A DNA stretch of 64,000 nt, taken from contig NC_133101.1 of assembly GCF_022965805.1 (NCBI RefSeq), forward strand, positions 44,429,642-44,493,641, in the 5' to 3' direction. Origin of the DNA: Primulina eburnea (Eukaryota > Streptophyta > Magnoliopsida > Lamiales > Gesneriaceae). A program made the translations under genes and the position numbers. Of the stretch, positions 1-9,770 are shown piece after piece. A model generated the notes under the pieces. The model had not been told where the DNA came from. It ran no database searches and worked only from the letters and a program-made list of their open reading frames with translations. The first letter of the stretch is position 1. Every line of letters starts with the position of its first letter.

Positions 1-400
1 CCTACATATTTTGAAACTACAGCCAGCCTCGACACCTGATCACCTTAAATGGAGTCGGTAAATGGATTAAAGTACATGCTAGTATGTAAAGTTTCTAGGC
101 TATCCCAAGTCAAAAGACTAATGTTTTACAACCATAACCGTAGACTATTCAACTCGATAAGTGAGAACCACTTGGACAGTCTGAGGGAGGGTTGTTAAGT
201 GCATCATTATATAATCATCCATCGGTATGAAAGGACATCTTCATGTTGTTACTAATGAAACATGATATTTTACATCACATATGTTACTCTAACCTCAAGC
301 AAAATTTATCCTTATTTTATGTGGCTGATTGGACTAGAAACATGTTTAGAATATACGGTACACTTTCTAATGAGTTTCATGATTTTATGTTTAGAGGCAG
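1..400 (-). repeat. Partial copia LTR (reverse orientation)
   Basis: The reverse complement of about 1-400 aligns with about 8555-8980 inside the solo LTR at 8364-10434. Shared blocks include the segment around 130-200 (matching about 8735-8830), and ATGAGTTTCATGA and GTTTAGAATATAC near 340-380. The LTR start (the counterpart of 8364-8550) is missing. The RNase H remnant joins directly to internal LTR sequence near 395-410, which indicates a deletion across the polypurine tract and LTR boundary. Confidence 0.75.
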
Positions 401-1500
401 AGCTCATGGATCAACTTTTGTGTCTTTCTTGGAAATCTTCCAGGAGACAACACCACTATTGAGCTTGAATACTAATCCAGAAGTTGATTTCAAATAATCT
501 ACGTCTGGTTGAAAGCTAAAATCAGTATAAAATTCCATTTTTAATTCTCCATTCATGTAAACCAAGAAAAAAATTTAGTTTTTCTCGAGTACTTAAGAAT
601 GTCCTTCACGACCTTCCAATGCAATGGTCTGAGATTCGAATGATATCTGCTTGTAACACTCAGTGTAAAGGCTATATCGGGTTGAGTATATATCATAACA
701 TACATTATACTGGCTATGACGGACACATACGGGATACGACTCATGGTTTTTATCTCATCATCGATCTTAGGGCACATAAAATTAGATAGAGTCACACTCT
801 GACACATTGGGATATCATCTCTTGGACTCTTTCATAGAGAATCTCCTCGGTATAGTATTGATATAAATGGAATGGGTGAACTCTAGAATCCTCTTTGATC
901 TATCCCTATAGATTTATATTCCTAATATATAGGATGTTTCACACATATCCTTCATTGAGAATTTATTAACTAACCGTACCTCAGTTGACTACAACATCCT
1001 TAAATCAATCCCAATAAGCAGGTATGTCATCAACATAAAGTACTATGAATGTCACTGCACTCCCACTAACATTGTTTTATATAAAAGGTTCTTCAAGATT
1101 CTCGACAAAATCAAACTCTTTGATAATGTTGTAAAATATGAGGTTCCAGCTTCTTGATGTCTGTTTGAATCCACATATGGATCTCTGAAATTTACATAAT
1201 TTATGCTCACTTCTTATTGATGTAAATTCTTCTTTATGAGACACATAAATCTACATTTACAATTAAGGAACACTGAATTCACGTCTATCTTACATATTTC
1301 ATAGTCATAACATGCTGCCATGACTAGCAATATTCTAATGTACTTAAACATTACAACTTGAGAAAATTTTTCCCCATAGTCAATACCTTGCCTTTGATTA
1401 TATTTTTTTGCTACCAATCTTGCTTTGAAGGTCATTACCTTTCTATCCACCCCAAGTTTCTTTTTGTAAATCCATTTGCTTCCTATGAGAACAATTCCCT
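395..1500 (-). pseudogene. Copia reverse transcriptase / RNase H remnant
   Basis: The segment at 1214-1450 carries the start of a copia RT: K-A-R-L-V-A-K, then Q-G-I-D-Y, then K-I-D-V-N-S-V-F-L. The segment at 553-807 carries the RT/RNase H linker, with R-I-P-Y-V-S-V-I-A-S-I-M-Y, Q-P-D-I-A-F and D-I-L-K-Y. RNase H continues in another frame to about 410, with an F-Y-T-D-F core, V-S-W-K, and a stop soon after. In life the pair would copy the element RNA into DNA inside virus-like particles. Stops and frameshifts throughout make this copy non-functional. Confidence 0.82.
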
Positions 1501-1703
1501 AAGGTGGATCTACCAAGGACGATACTTGGTTTGAATACAAGGAGTTCGTATCGGACTGCATGGCTTCAAGACATTTAGATTAATTGGCATCAAACAATGC
1601 TTCTTTGAAGTTACTTGAATCATATCTAGGAAGAAGCTCATATTTTCCTTCTTCAAGAAGCAGGCTCATCCTCTTAAGTGGCCTTGAAACCCTTTCGGAT
1701 ATC

Positions 1704-2720
1704 CTAAGATCTAGTGTTTCTTAAACTGGTTGTTGGGGGTGCAGGTTCTACTATTTCAGAAGTGGGTGGATCTCGAATCTTGTAAAGTTCTATCATTCTG
1801 CATTTTCTATCCAATAGAAACTCCTCATCCAAGGAAATGGCATTCCTAGAAACAAACATATTTGTTTTATTGGGAATAAAGAAATGATATCCAATGAAAT
1901 TCTTTGGATATCCCACAAAATAGCACAAATTGGCTCTAATATCCAATTTGTATCTCACTGCCAACTTCACATAAACAGGACATCCCGATATTCTTAAGAA
2001 AGAATATATGGGTGGTCTTCCTATCCATATCTCATATGAAGTTTTATCCACTTCCTTTTTATGGAATTGATTTAGTAACATTGTTGCAGTTTCAAGAGCA
2101 GATGCCCAAAAAGATGACGATAATTCAGTGAATTCCATCATAAATCGAACCATGTTCATCAATATTCTATAACATCGTTATGACACTCCATTAAACTGGG
2201 GTGTGGTAGGGGAAGTGCACTATAAGAGAACCTCATTCTTCTTAAAGTAGTTTTGAAACTCAGTACTTATTACTCCAATCAGATCAAAATGTTTTATTAT
2301 TCTTTCCTAATTGTTTCTCGGCTTCAGCTCTAAATTTTTTGAATATTTCAGACTTAAAACTTGTATTTCATTATATATGCATACAAATACCTCGAGAATT
2401 TATCAGTAAAGATAATGAAGTAGGATTGATCATATATCTTGCTAACACTTAGCGGGCCTGACACATCTGTATGGATCAAATCCAACAGATCATGTTGACA
2501 TTGCACTTTCCCTAGAAAAATGATTTTTGTAATCTTTTCATTCAGAAAATACTCGTATGTTTCAGGAGAGTTAATCTCTGACATGTCAAACATTCCATCG
2601 CCCACTAGCTTGTGTATCATTCTTTGAGAAATATGTCCTAACCTAGCGTGCTACAAGTGTGTTTGATTTAGACTATCTTCTTTTTTCTTGTTTGTTGTTG
2701 ATGTCATGTTTACTTGAACA
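1704..2720 (-). pseudogene. Copia pre-integrase and integrase remnant
   Basis: The 2354-2620 segment reads as the zinc-binding pre-integrase region followed by the integrase core start (L-I-H-T-D-V-S-G-P-L, then I-I-F-T-D-K-F-S-R-Y). The first catalytic Asp is still recognisable. The 1704-2162 segment is the integrase C-terminal part (E-L-S-S-S-F-W-A-S-A-L-E-T, then G-R-P-P-I-Y-S-F-L-R-I-S-G-C-P). The two lie in different frames with stops between, so no complete integrase could be made. Confidence 0.82.
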
Positions 2721-3920
2721 TCGTTAATTGAAATATCTTTTATTTTTAAGTTATACAGATTGTTTTGTAATTCGCCTCTTCTAGTTAAACACTTATTCTT
2801 GTAAATAATGTAAACACCTTTATTAAATAAATGAGAAAATTCATCTTTATCAAGTATAGAAATGAAAAACTAAGTCAGTAACATTTAAAAGTAAATTATT
2901 TTTTAATACTAAGTAAATGTCTTCTACGGCCTTCCTAGTAACTCGTGATCCATTGTCCTTCGTCGAGAAGGTCTCAACATTTCTTAATCTTCTACTCCTT
3001 GTCATCACCTGCAAATCATTGTATGTTTGAGATTCATATCCAATATCTAATACTCAATAAGTTGAATTAATTGTGACATGTACTTCAATATAAAACACCA
3101 AATTTCCAGAACTCTTCTGTTCTAGATATTCCTTGCCATTGCGCTTCCAATGTCCAAGATTTTTGCAGTGGAAGTAAATATCTTCTACTTTATCAGGCTT
3201 TGTGGGCCCTTTATAAATGTTTGAAGCTTGATTTTTACTTGGTTTGTTTTTCTGTGCAGAATGTTTCTTTCCCTTCTCTTTTGGGCCTTTCTTTGTTCTA
3301 TATGAGGAGCCCACTAGAAAAACATGTTTTTCTTCTTGATGGTTGCTTCATAGCGAATAAGCATGTTGACCAACTCTCAAGGCTGGCCTCGAACTTGTTC
3401 CTATTGAAGTTTACAACAAACACATCAAACGATGGTGCTAGAGACAGTAGTAGAATGTCCAAAGACAATTCGTTTGGAATAACAAGGTCAATGCCCATTA
3501 GCTTTTCGATGAGCCCAATCATCCTCACACCATGCTCATGGACCGAGGCCCCTTCTCGCAGATGTGATGTCATAAGCTCCTGAACAATAGCATGCCTTAA
3601 TGGACATGTTTGTTCACCATATAACTACTGCTGATGATCGTGAATGTCAGCAACATTTACAGCTTTCTCAAACCGCCTCTACAATTCTTTTGACATAGAA
3701 GCCATCATATAGCTCTTAGCTTTTAGATCATGGTCCCACTATTTCTTAAGCTTAGCCAATTCCTCAGCAGGGGCATTGCCAACAGCCGTTTTCAGATGCG
3801 CTTTGTCAAGCACATATGCTATTTTCTCATAATTTAAAACAAATTTTAAATTCCTTAGCCAGTCTAAGTAATTTTTTTCGGTTAGCTTGTTTTGATAGAG
3901 TATAAGAGAGAGGATTTCAC
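2721..3920 (-). pseudogene. Copia gag with zinc knuckle, plus protease remnant
   Basis: Starting near 3915 the minus strand reads N-K-L-T-E-K-N-Y-L-D-W-L, a typical copia gag N-terminus. It continues through M-T-S-H-L-R-E-G-A-S-V-H-E-H-G and then a Lys-rich stretch. The zinc knuckle near 3150-3180 is damaged: C-K-N-L-G-H-W-K-R-N is readable, but the first Cys is His and the last is Gly. Downstream, L-D-I-G-Y near 3040 is a decayed protease active site (family form L-D-T-G). At least two stops interrupt gag near 3625-3690. Gag would build the particle shell in an intact element. Confidence 0.8.
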
Positions 3921-3930
3921 GACGACGTCA

Positions 3931-5364
3931 TAAATATACTGAAATGAAACATAATAAACACAGCCAAAATTTTAAAATATTTTGTAAGACATAAAATAAG
4001 AACATTTTTGTATGAATTTGTTCCCACTATTTTAATATGTCCAAAACTTAGGTAAATTCAGAGATTCAAATATAATATTACATAAGCTTCTAATATTTTA
4101 CATGTCTTCTATATTAAAAGCTCTTGAAAATCTGGGTCCACTAGGTTATGTGTGATATATATTAAAAATAAAAAAAAATTGTGTTATGGGTGATATAGTT
4201 TTTAAAAATATTTTAAATATAAATAAAGATGAATGAATATTTTTATATGATACAATAATTATATATAAATAAAAATTTACTCAAATAGTTTTTTATTATA
4301 TATTTTTATTTTATAAAAACGAAATTTTTTTGTAATTTAAGAATATGTTATTTCTTGTTTATCAAAAAATATATCATTACTACAAAATTTGTTATTCTAA
4401 GCTCTTTAACTTTAATAATATACATATATACCTGTTTGTTCGTGCATATATATGTATATGTATTATTGAAGGCTGAATTAAAAATTAAATGTAAGCATCA
4501 TTTGTCAACGAATTCCTATTTCCCTTGATTAATTTTTAGAATCAACGTGTTCGTGTGTTGATTAATGATTGGTGAATTAAAAGGTGTGAATCTTAAGATT
4601 GGACAGTTTCACGAAATCTATTAAAATTTATTTTCTGGAAACCAAGATCAAATACATTTATTTTTTGTGATAAATAATCAGTTTTCCTAAACGTGATAAT
4701 TGTTGCGATTGATAAAGTGGAAAAGTTATGAGACTATGGGGCAATTGAATCAGCTAATAATTTAATTATTATTTCATCAATCGGACCAGACCAGACCGAG
4801 TTGACCGAAAACCGATCACGAGTATGGCATTGACACTTTTCCAAAAACCGTTTTAGTGATTAAAACCGGTGAACATGTTAAAAAGCGGTTATATCGCCCA
4901 TCTCTTTTCTTATTTTTTCTATCGTAAAAAAAAAATTAGATTAATTTTTAGTAATATATGATAATTCAGATTTTAAAATTTTTTAAATTTATCATTTTAG
5001 TAGTATTAAAGCTTATTGATTTTTAAACTTTGATAATTATATAATTTTATTATATTTTTGAAATTTAAAATATATTATTTATTATATCATATTATTATTT
5101 TATATGATATAATAGTTTTCAAATTTGACTGTTCAATGGAACCAGTCTGATAGATCAAATTTCTATTTTAAAGGCGATCGATTAATTATTAAAACATTGA
5201 TTCAAATGTTTCTTATTTATTTATTTGACGATTTGTTGAACGGGTACGTAAAAGCACGTTTCACGTTGCATATATTTTATTGCAATGTTCTAGTGATTTT
5301 ACGAAGAAAATATCTTGGCATATATTAATTTATTATTATTGATGTAAACTATTAATTAATTGTT
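3931..5364. other. AT-rich spacer, nothing recognised
   Basis: A very AT-rich stretch with short A/T runs. No reading frame with a family signature, no LTR match to other parts of the window and no RNA gene was seen. The only ORF of any size (5125-5328, 67 codons) looks like chance. Confidence 0.6.
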
Positions 5365-5731
5365 GAGTGAGTCTCATGTGAGACCGTCTCACGGATATCC
5401 ATGAGACGGGTCAACCCTACTCATATTCACAATAAAAAATAATACTCTTAACATAAAAAGTAGGCAAAAAATTATGTGAGACGGTCTCACGGGTATTATT
5501 TGTGAGACGGATCTTTTATTTGGGTCACCCATAAAAAGTATTACTTTTTATGCTAAGAGTATTACTTTTTATTGTGAATATGGGTAGGGTTGACACGTCT
5601 CACAGATTATGATCCGCGAGACGGTTTCACATGAGACTCACTCTAAAAAGTAATATTTTTTCATGAGTGACCCAAATAAGAGATCCGTCTTATAAATACG
5701 ACCCGTGAGATCGTCTCACACAAGTTTTTGT
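5365..5731. repeat. Composite foldback (MITE-like) element built on GTGAGACGGTCTCAC
   Basis: The left arm at 5365-5460 pairs with 5550-5643. The outer ends are GAGTGAGTCTCATGTGA and its near-perfect complement. A second inverted pair overlaps it: 5464-5545 against 5646-5731, both carrying GAGAC-GTCTC palindromes and a GGGTCACCCATAAAA-like block. There is no coding capacity. It is best explained as one foldback element inserted in, or partly duplicated with, another of the same kind. Confidence 0.75.
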
Positions 5732-6800
5732 CATAATTGTTTCAACCGTTAACACAAGAAAAGGACCTATTGGTATTTGATTCTTTAGAAAAACCAGCTG
5801 CCTCATTATTTTTGGCCAAGTTCCAAGGTCGTGAGTTGTGTACAGACGCAACACCATTTTGGTTACGTATCATATTGGGCAACATGACTCAATGAATATT
5901 AAAATAAAAAGTAAACACATATTTATGGATATTAGACACGATTATACACTACTTTTTTCTAACAAGGCCAAAGTCATTTTGTAAATTTAAAAAATTAGTG
6001 TTTTCTAAAAAACATATAATTGAAAGAAAGAACAAATTGGAGCTATTGATATTTTTTATTCATTAATTTTTATTATGGAAAAATAAAACGTTTATCAATA
6101 TTTGACAAACATATGATCCAAGAGAAAAATGAAAACCCGGTTGGTTACTGCACGAAAAGAAACTAACAGACATGATTTGAACACATAAATAAATCAAGTA
6201 ATAATTTTTTTGGATATGAAATGAAAACTAAAAACAGGGTAATTAAATGTAAATTATATACAAGTTTGTTTCTGGATGTTCGGAGACTTGAATAACTCTT
6301 ACGTCATTCCTTCGTCCTCACAGAAAGATTTTCGCTATAAGACATTGGAAATTACAACACTTTGTAATAACTCGATTCACTAAGTCCTATCACTGCTTAA
6401 TTGAAACTTCTAGTACCTTATAAACTTAGTAAAACTTTATTAGAAAATTTTTACTATCAAATTATAAATATTTCAGAATGAAAATTCTATGCACAAAAGA
6501 TATTTGATGATATAATATAAAGTGTGCTTCTGAAGATCTTGATCAGTTTGGCTATTGATAACTTGAAAGCAATAGATGATTTTTAAGGTAGAGAGGGAGA
6601 GAATCATTGTGCTTCGATCCAACGGTCGACAAAGATTAAATTTGAAATGAAGTAGTCGTTTGTCAGGTCAGATCATACATCCTTTCATCATGAGCATATA
6701 CAGTTTTCTATTTTTAAATTTGGATCTTTAATCATGACTTTCCTTTCCTCATAAGGTCGTTGGATCCATCTACATATAACCACAGTACATGGTGACGGGG
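5732..6800. other. Spacer, nothing recognised
   Basis: AT-rich sequence without a supported gene. It does not match the left part of LTR-B (30856-31640), so if LTR-A once extended here it has been lost or has diverged beyond reading. Confidence 0.5.
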
Positions 6801-7195
6801 ATATCAACGACACTATCACTCATCAACTGAGCCTTGGTCTATCCTCATCATATGGAAATACGATCGTTGGGCTCCCTCTGGGCCTTCGCCCATAGACAGG
6901 CTCCCTCTGGGTCTTCTCCTGTAAATGGGCTCCCTTTAGGGTCTTTCTCCTCATGATATCTCCATTTATATCATCATATCATTATAATAGTCACAATTAT
7001 TTCACCTCCTCCAATGTTTCACATTTTCATCACTTTATAAATATCATGCATTTAATATAATTTTTCTTTTAAAAATAAGCATGCAACATATCTTTTAACG
7101 TTATCGTTTTATCATAAAATTCCATAAATAATCATAAAATTCCATAAACATTTAAAATATGCATTTTTAACATATAATGATAGAATTTATTTTTG
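6801..7195 (-). repeat. LTR-A, left segment (gypsy-type LTR, reverse orientation)
   Basis: The block at 6833-6960 (GGAAATACGATCGTTGGGCT and the 30-nt repeats after it) matches 31657-31800 in LTR-B. It is cut near 7195 by the Sirevirus-like insertion and resumes at 29115. The left boundary is uncertain. ATATC at 6801-6805 equals the 5 bases after the right end (45942-45946), which may be the target duplication, but the sequence after it does not begin with TG. Confidence 0.6.
6843..6958. repeat. About 30-nt minisatellite, three units
   Basis: Three successive units each begin GGCTCCCT and end near a C-C-Y-(A/G)TA(A/G)A block. The homologous array in LTR-B has four units (31670-31797), so unit number varies between copies of this LTR family. 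Confidence 0.75.
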
Positions 7196-7199
7196 ATTG

Positions 7200-8217
7200 T
7201 GGTGATGAGATTCAAAACTAATAGATCGCGCTAGTAAAACTAGAAAATAGTATAAAAGAAGTAGTTCTCGTATCGCCTTAACAAAATCGTACTTTTCGAG
7301 TACTTATCAGCTTAGATAAACAGAAGTAGAACTTGACTTTTACTAAATCAGAACCTATCGAACATATATTAAATGTTACTGTTACTTTATCTAGTACGAG
7401 TATTAAATGCATCATTAATGTTGAACAAAGTCATTTAATACGTCTTACCAATTTTGGTATGAAACAAGACTGATTGTTCTGAAGCTTTTTCAAGGAACCT
7501 TTTTCGGTAATAAAGCTGATTCTATCAGAAGTCAAAGAAGCTGTTTTGTTTATAGACGTTGAAATTAGGACCTCTATAAATACATATGATCAACGACGTT
7601 TATAGGTTACCTAATAACGATTACGTTCTCTATCATATGAACGTCGTCGATTTTAACACTCAGAACTACTTATCATCTTCAAGCTCAATATACAGAAAAG
7701 CAGCACACACTTCATAATAGTTATTTGATCTTTTGAGATCATATTGTGCTGACTATTTCTTACTCTATCTACAAGCCATTCACTTTACTATATATTTGAG
7801 AAGAGTTTGTAATATGGAAAATAGTCTTTTCCAGAACTTTGCTGTATTTGTTTTATTGTGTAGAGAAACTAAAAGTTTCAGTAGGAAAAGGATAAATCCT
7901 GATGAAGTGGGTGTGTACAAGTGTTGTACTGTAAAATCCAAAGTCTTTTTGTAATACTTTCTGGAAATAGAAGAAGGGGAGACGTAGAAGATTTCATCTT
8001 CGAACTTCCATAAACAACCACTGTTCTACTGCCTACTGTTTTATTGTGTTTCACCGTACTCCAGCGGATGGTTTCCGCACTTATTATTGTGATCTGCTGG
8101 ACTTACTCTTTGAACGAGATAAGCTATAATCTCTAACAGGATTCTAGCACCCTTTGCGAAAACGACCAACAAAGGAACGAGTTTATTCACCCCCTCTAAA
8201 CTCTATATCGATCCCCA
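7200..8217 (+). repeat. 5' LTR of the Sirevirus-like element
   Basis: It ends ATCGATCCCCA just before the primer site at 8223. Positions 7226-7565 form U3. A TATA box follows at 7575-7582, and 7863-8217 matches the 3' copy directly. U3 is present in the 3' copy only as its reverse complement (28437-28735). The start coordinate is approximate. Confidence 0.75.
7575..7582 (+). promoter_or_regulatory. LTR TATA box (TATAAATA)
   Basis: TATAAATA lies in the expected place, between U3 and the part of the LTR shared with the 3' copy. It would drive the genomic RNA of the copia element. Confidence 0.6.
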
Positions 8218-8222
8218 ATAAG

Positions 8223-8234
8223 TGGTATCAGAGC
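8223..8234 (+). other. Primer-binding site, initiator Met tRNA
   Basis: TGGTATCAGAGC lies 6 nt after the LTR end, which is the usual plant LTR-retrotransposon primer site. Confidence 0.88.
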
Positions 8235-8423
8235 AGATTTTTCTTGTTCAATATTTACAACAGATATATCACACTTCAGCAAGGTTCCCATGTTCTCAAA
8301 AGAAGACTTTGATGACTGGAAGATCCGGATGCAAGCTCATCTTGTAGCTCAAGACGATGACATTGTTAGAGTAGGTGCACGTCGATCCAAGTGTTGGCCG
8401 AGTGTTCACAATGAAACTCTATG

Positions 8424-8431
8424 TATAAATA
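8424..8431 (+). promoter_or_regulatory. TATA box of the solo LTR
   Basis: TATAAATA lies about 60 nt inside the LTR start. It could still initiate transcription into the rest of the LTR. Confidence 0.45.
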
Positions 8432-9647
8432 GTCTTTATTTTAATAATATTTGAAATTATTGTTTTGGCACTTCTTTATCTGTATACTTATGCTAGTTGC
8501 ATAGATAAAGTCCTTGAATATACAAATAATAGAAAGAATATGAGATGCTCATATGATGAGTATCATGAAACTCATATTTGGAATACTGTATATTCTAAAC
8601 AGTTCCTAGTCGATTCAGCCGCCACTAAGAAGGATATAGGCCGCTAGAATTCGAGACTAGTATCTGCGATGTGAGTACCATGTTTCATTGGTAGGGGACA
8701 TTGTGATGTCCGAGAATGCAGATAGGTTCTCCTGATAGAGTGCACTGAACAACCCTCCATAAAGGACTTTCCAAGTGGTTCTCACTTATCGAGTGGAAAC
8801 GTCATAGTTTATGGTTGTACACCATTAGTCCTTATGACCTGGGACAACATTGAGACTCTATATGCTAGCATTGTACTTTGACTTGTTTACTGATTCCCAT
8901 GGGGTCATCAGGTGGCAAGGTTGATTGTTTTATCGAAACATACATGAGTCGATGCATTGTAGTCGGGGATTCACTGCTTACCTTCGGGTATGGATATCCT
9001 ATGTGAACTCATGTGTATGTAGTTTGAAATCTCTGATCAGAGTATGGTGGTAATTATGAAAAGGGTTTCACAGATTACACCATCGATGCAACTACGGCAT
9101 GACACATAGTATCGATTCATTGACAACTCTCGATATACCAATGGTTGTCGAATCGGTCGGGATATATGAGTTGAAGGGACCGTATTGTACGCTAACCATA
9201 ATTAAATGGTTCTTGCAGGCACTATCATTTGATACCCAGGGAATCATGTAAGCGATGCTGCTAGGCGTTTAACATGATTGGTTGGGTACTATCAGACTTG
9301 AGTACTGACGTTCTTATTATCAAGGAGTTGATAATTAAGAACAGAGCGATTGGGGTATGCTCCTATAAGGACATGTTTAGTCCGAATGACATAGAGATGT
9401 GAACCCACGGCTAGTTGTATCAATGAACCATTGAGGGTCACACAAGTGCTAACTTTTTAGATTCCGTTGACAAGTAAAATAGTTCAATGCGTTGAACGGC
9501 TTATAAAGGAGTTTATAAGCATAAATAAAATAGAAGTATGACTTCTAAAAGGACAATGTAACTTTTAATTTTAGGAAGTGTTCCTAGATTAAAAGTTGGC
9601 CAAATAAATAATGTATTTGAAAATTGTGATTTTCATAGACATTATTA

Positions 9648-9770
9648 TGGACTTAATTAAATTAATTCAAGTGTTGAATTAATTAAACACTAGTGGACCT
9701 AGTAGAGTCCAAATAATTAAATTAATTCAAGTGTTGAATTAATTAAATATCATTGGGCCTTGTAGAGCCC
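9648..9770. repeat. Tandem palindromic repeats in the solo LTR
   Basis: Two units of roughly 60 nt each contain the inverted repeat TTAATTCAAGTGTTGAATTAA followed by a GGRCCTWGTAGAG block. A shorter tandem pair (around CAATATCAAGTAAAGTTTA) follows at 9805-9855. Confidence 0.7.

Larger units (their letters stand above)
1..3930 (-). mobile_element. Degenerate Ty1/copia retrotransposon, left end cut by window
   Basis: Read on the minus strand, the fragments run gag, zinc knuckle, protease remnant, pre-integrase, integrase, RT, RNase H, LTR. This is the copia order (integrase before RT). Every domain is broken by stops and frameshifts, so it is an old dead copy. The gag end lies near 3920 and no primer site or 5' LTR is visible to its right, so the 5' end is missing. 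The left end is an LTR piece that runs off the window. Confidence 0.88.

Noticed and set aside
7733..7954. 73-codon ORF
   Set aside because: It lies within the Sirevirus-like 5' LTR, crosses the boundary of the shared segment and is not kept in the 3' LTR.
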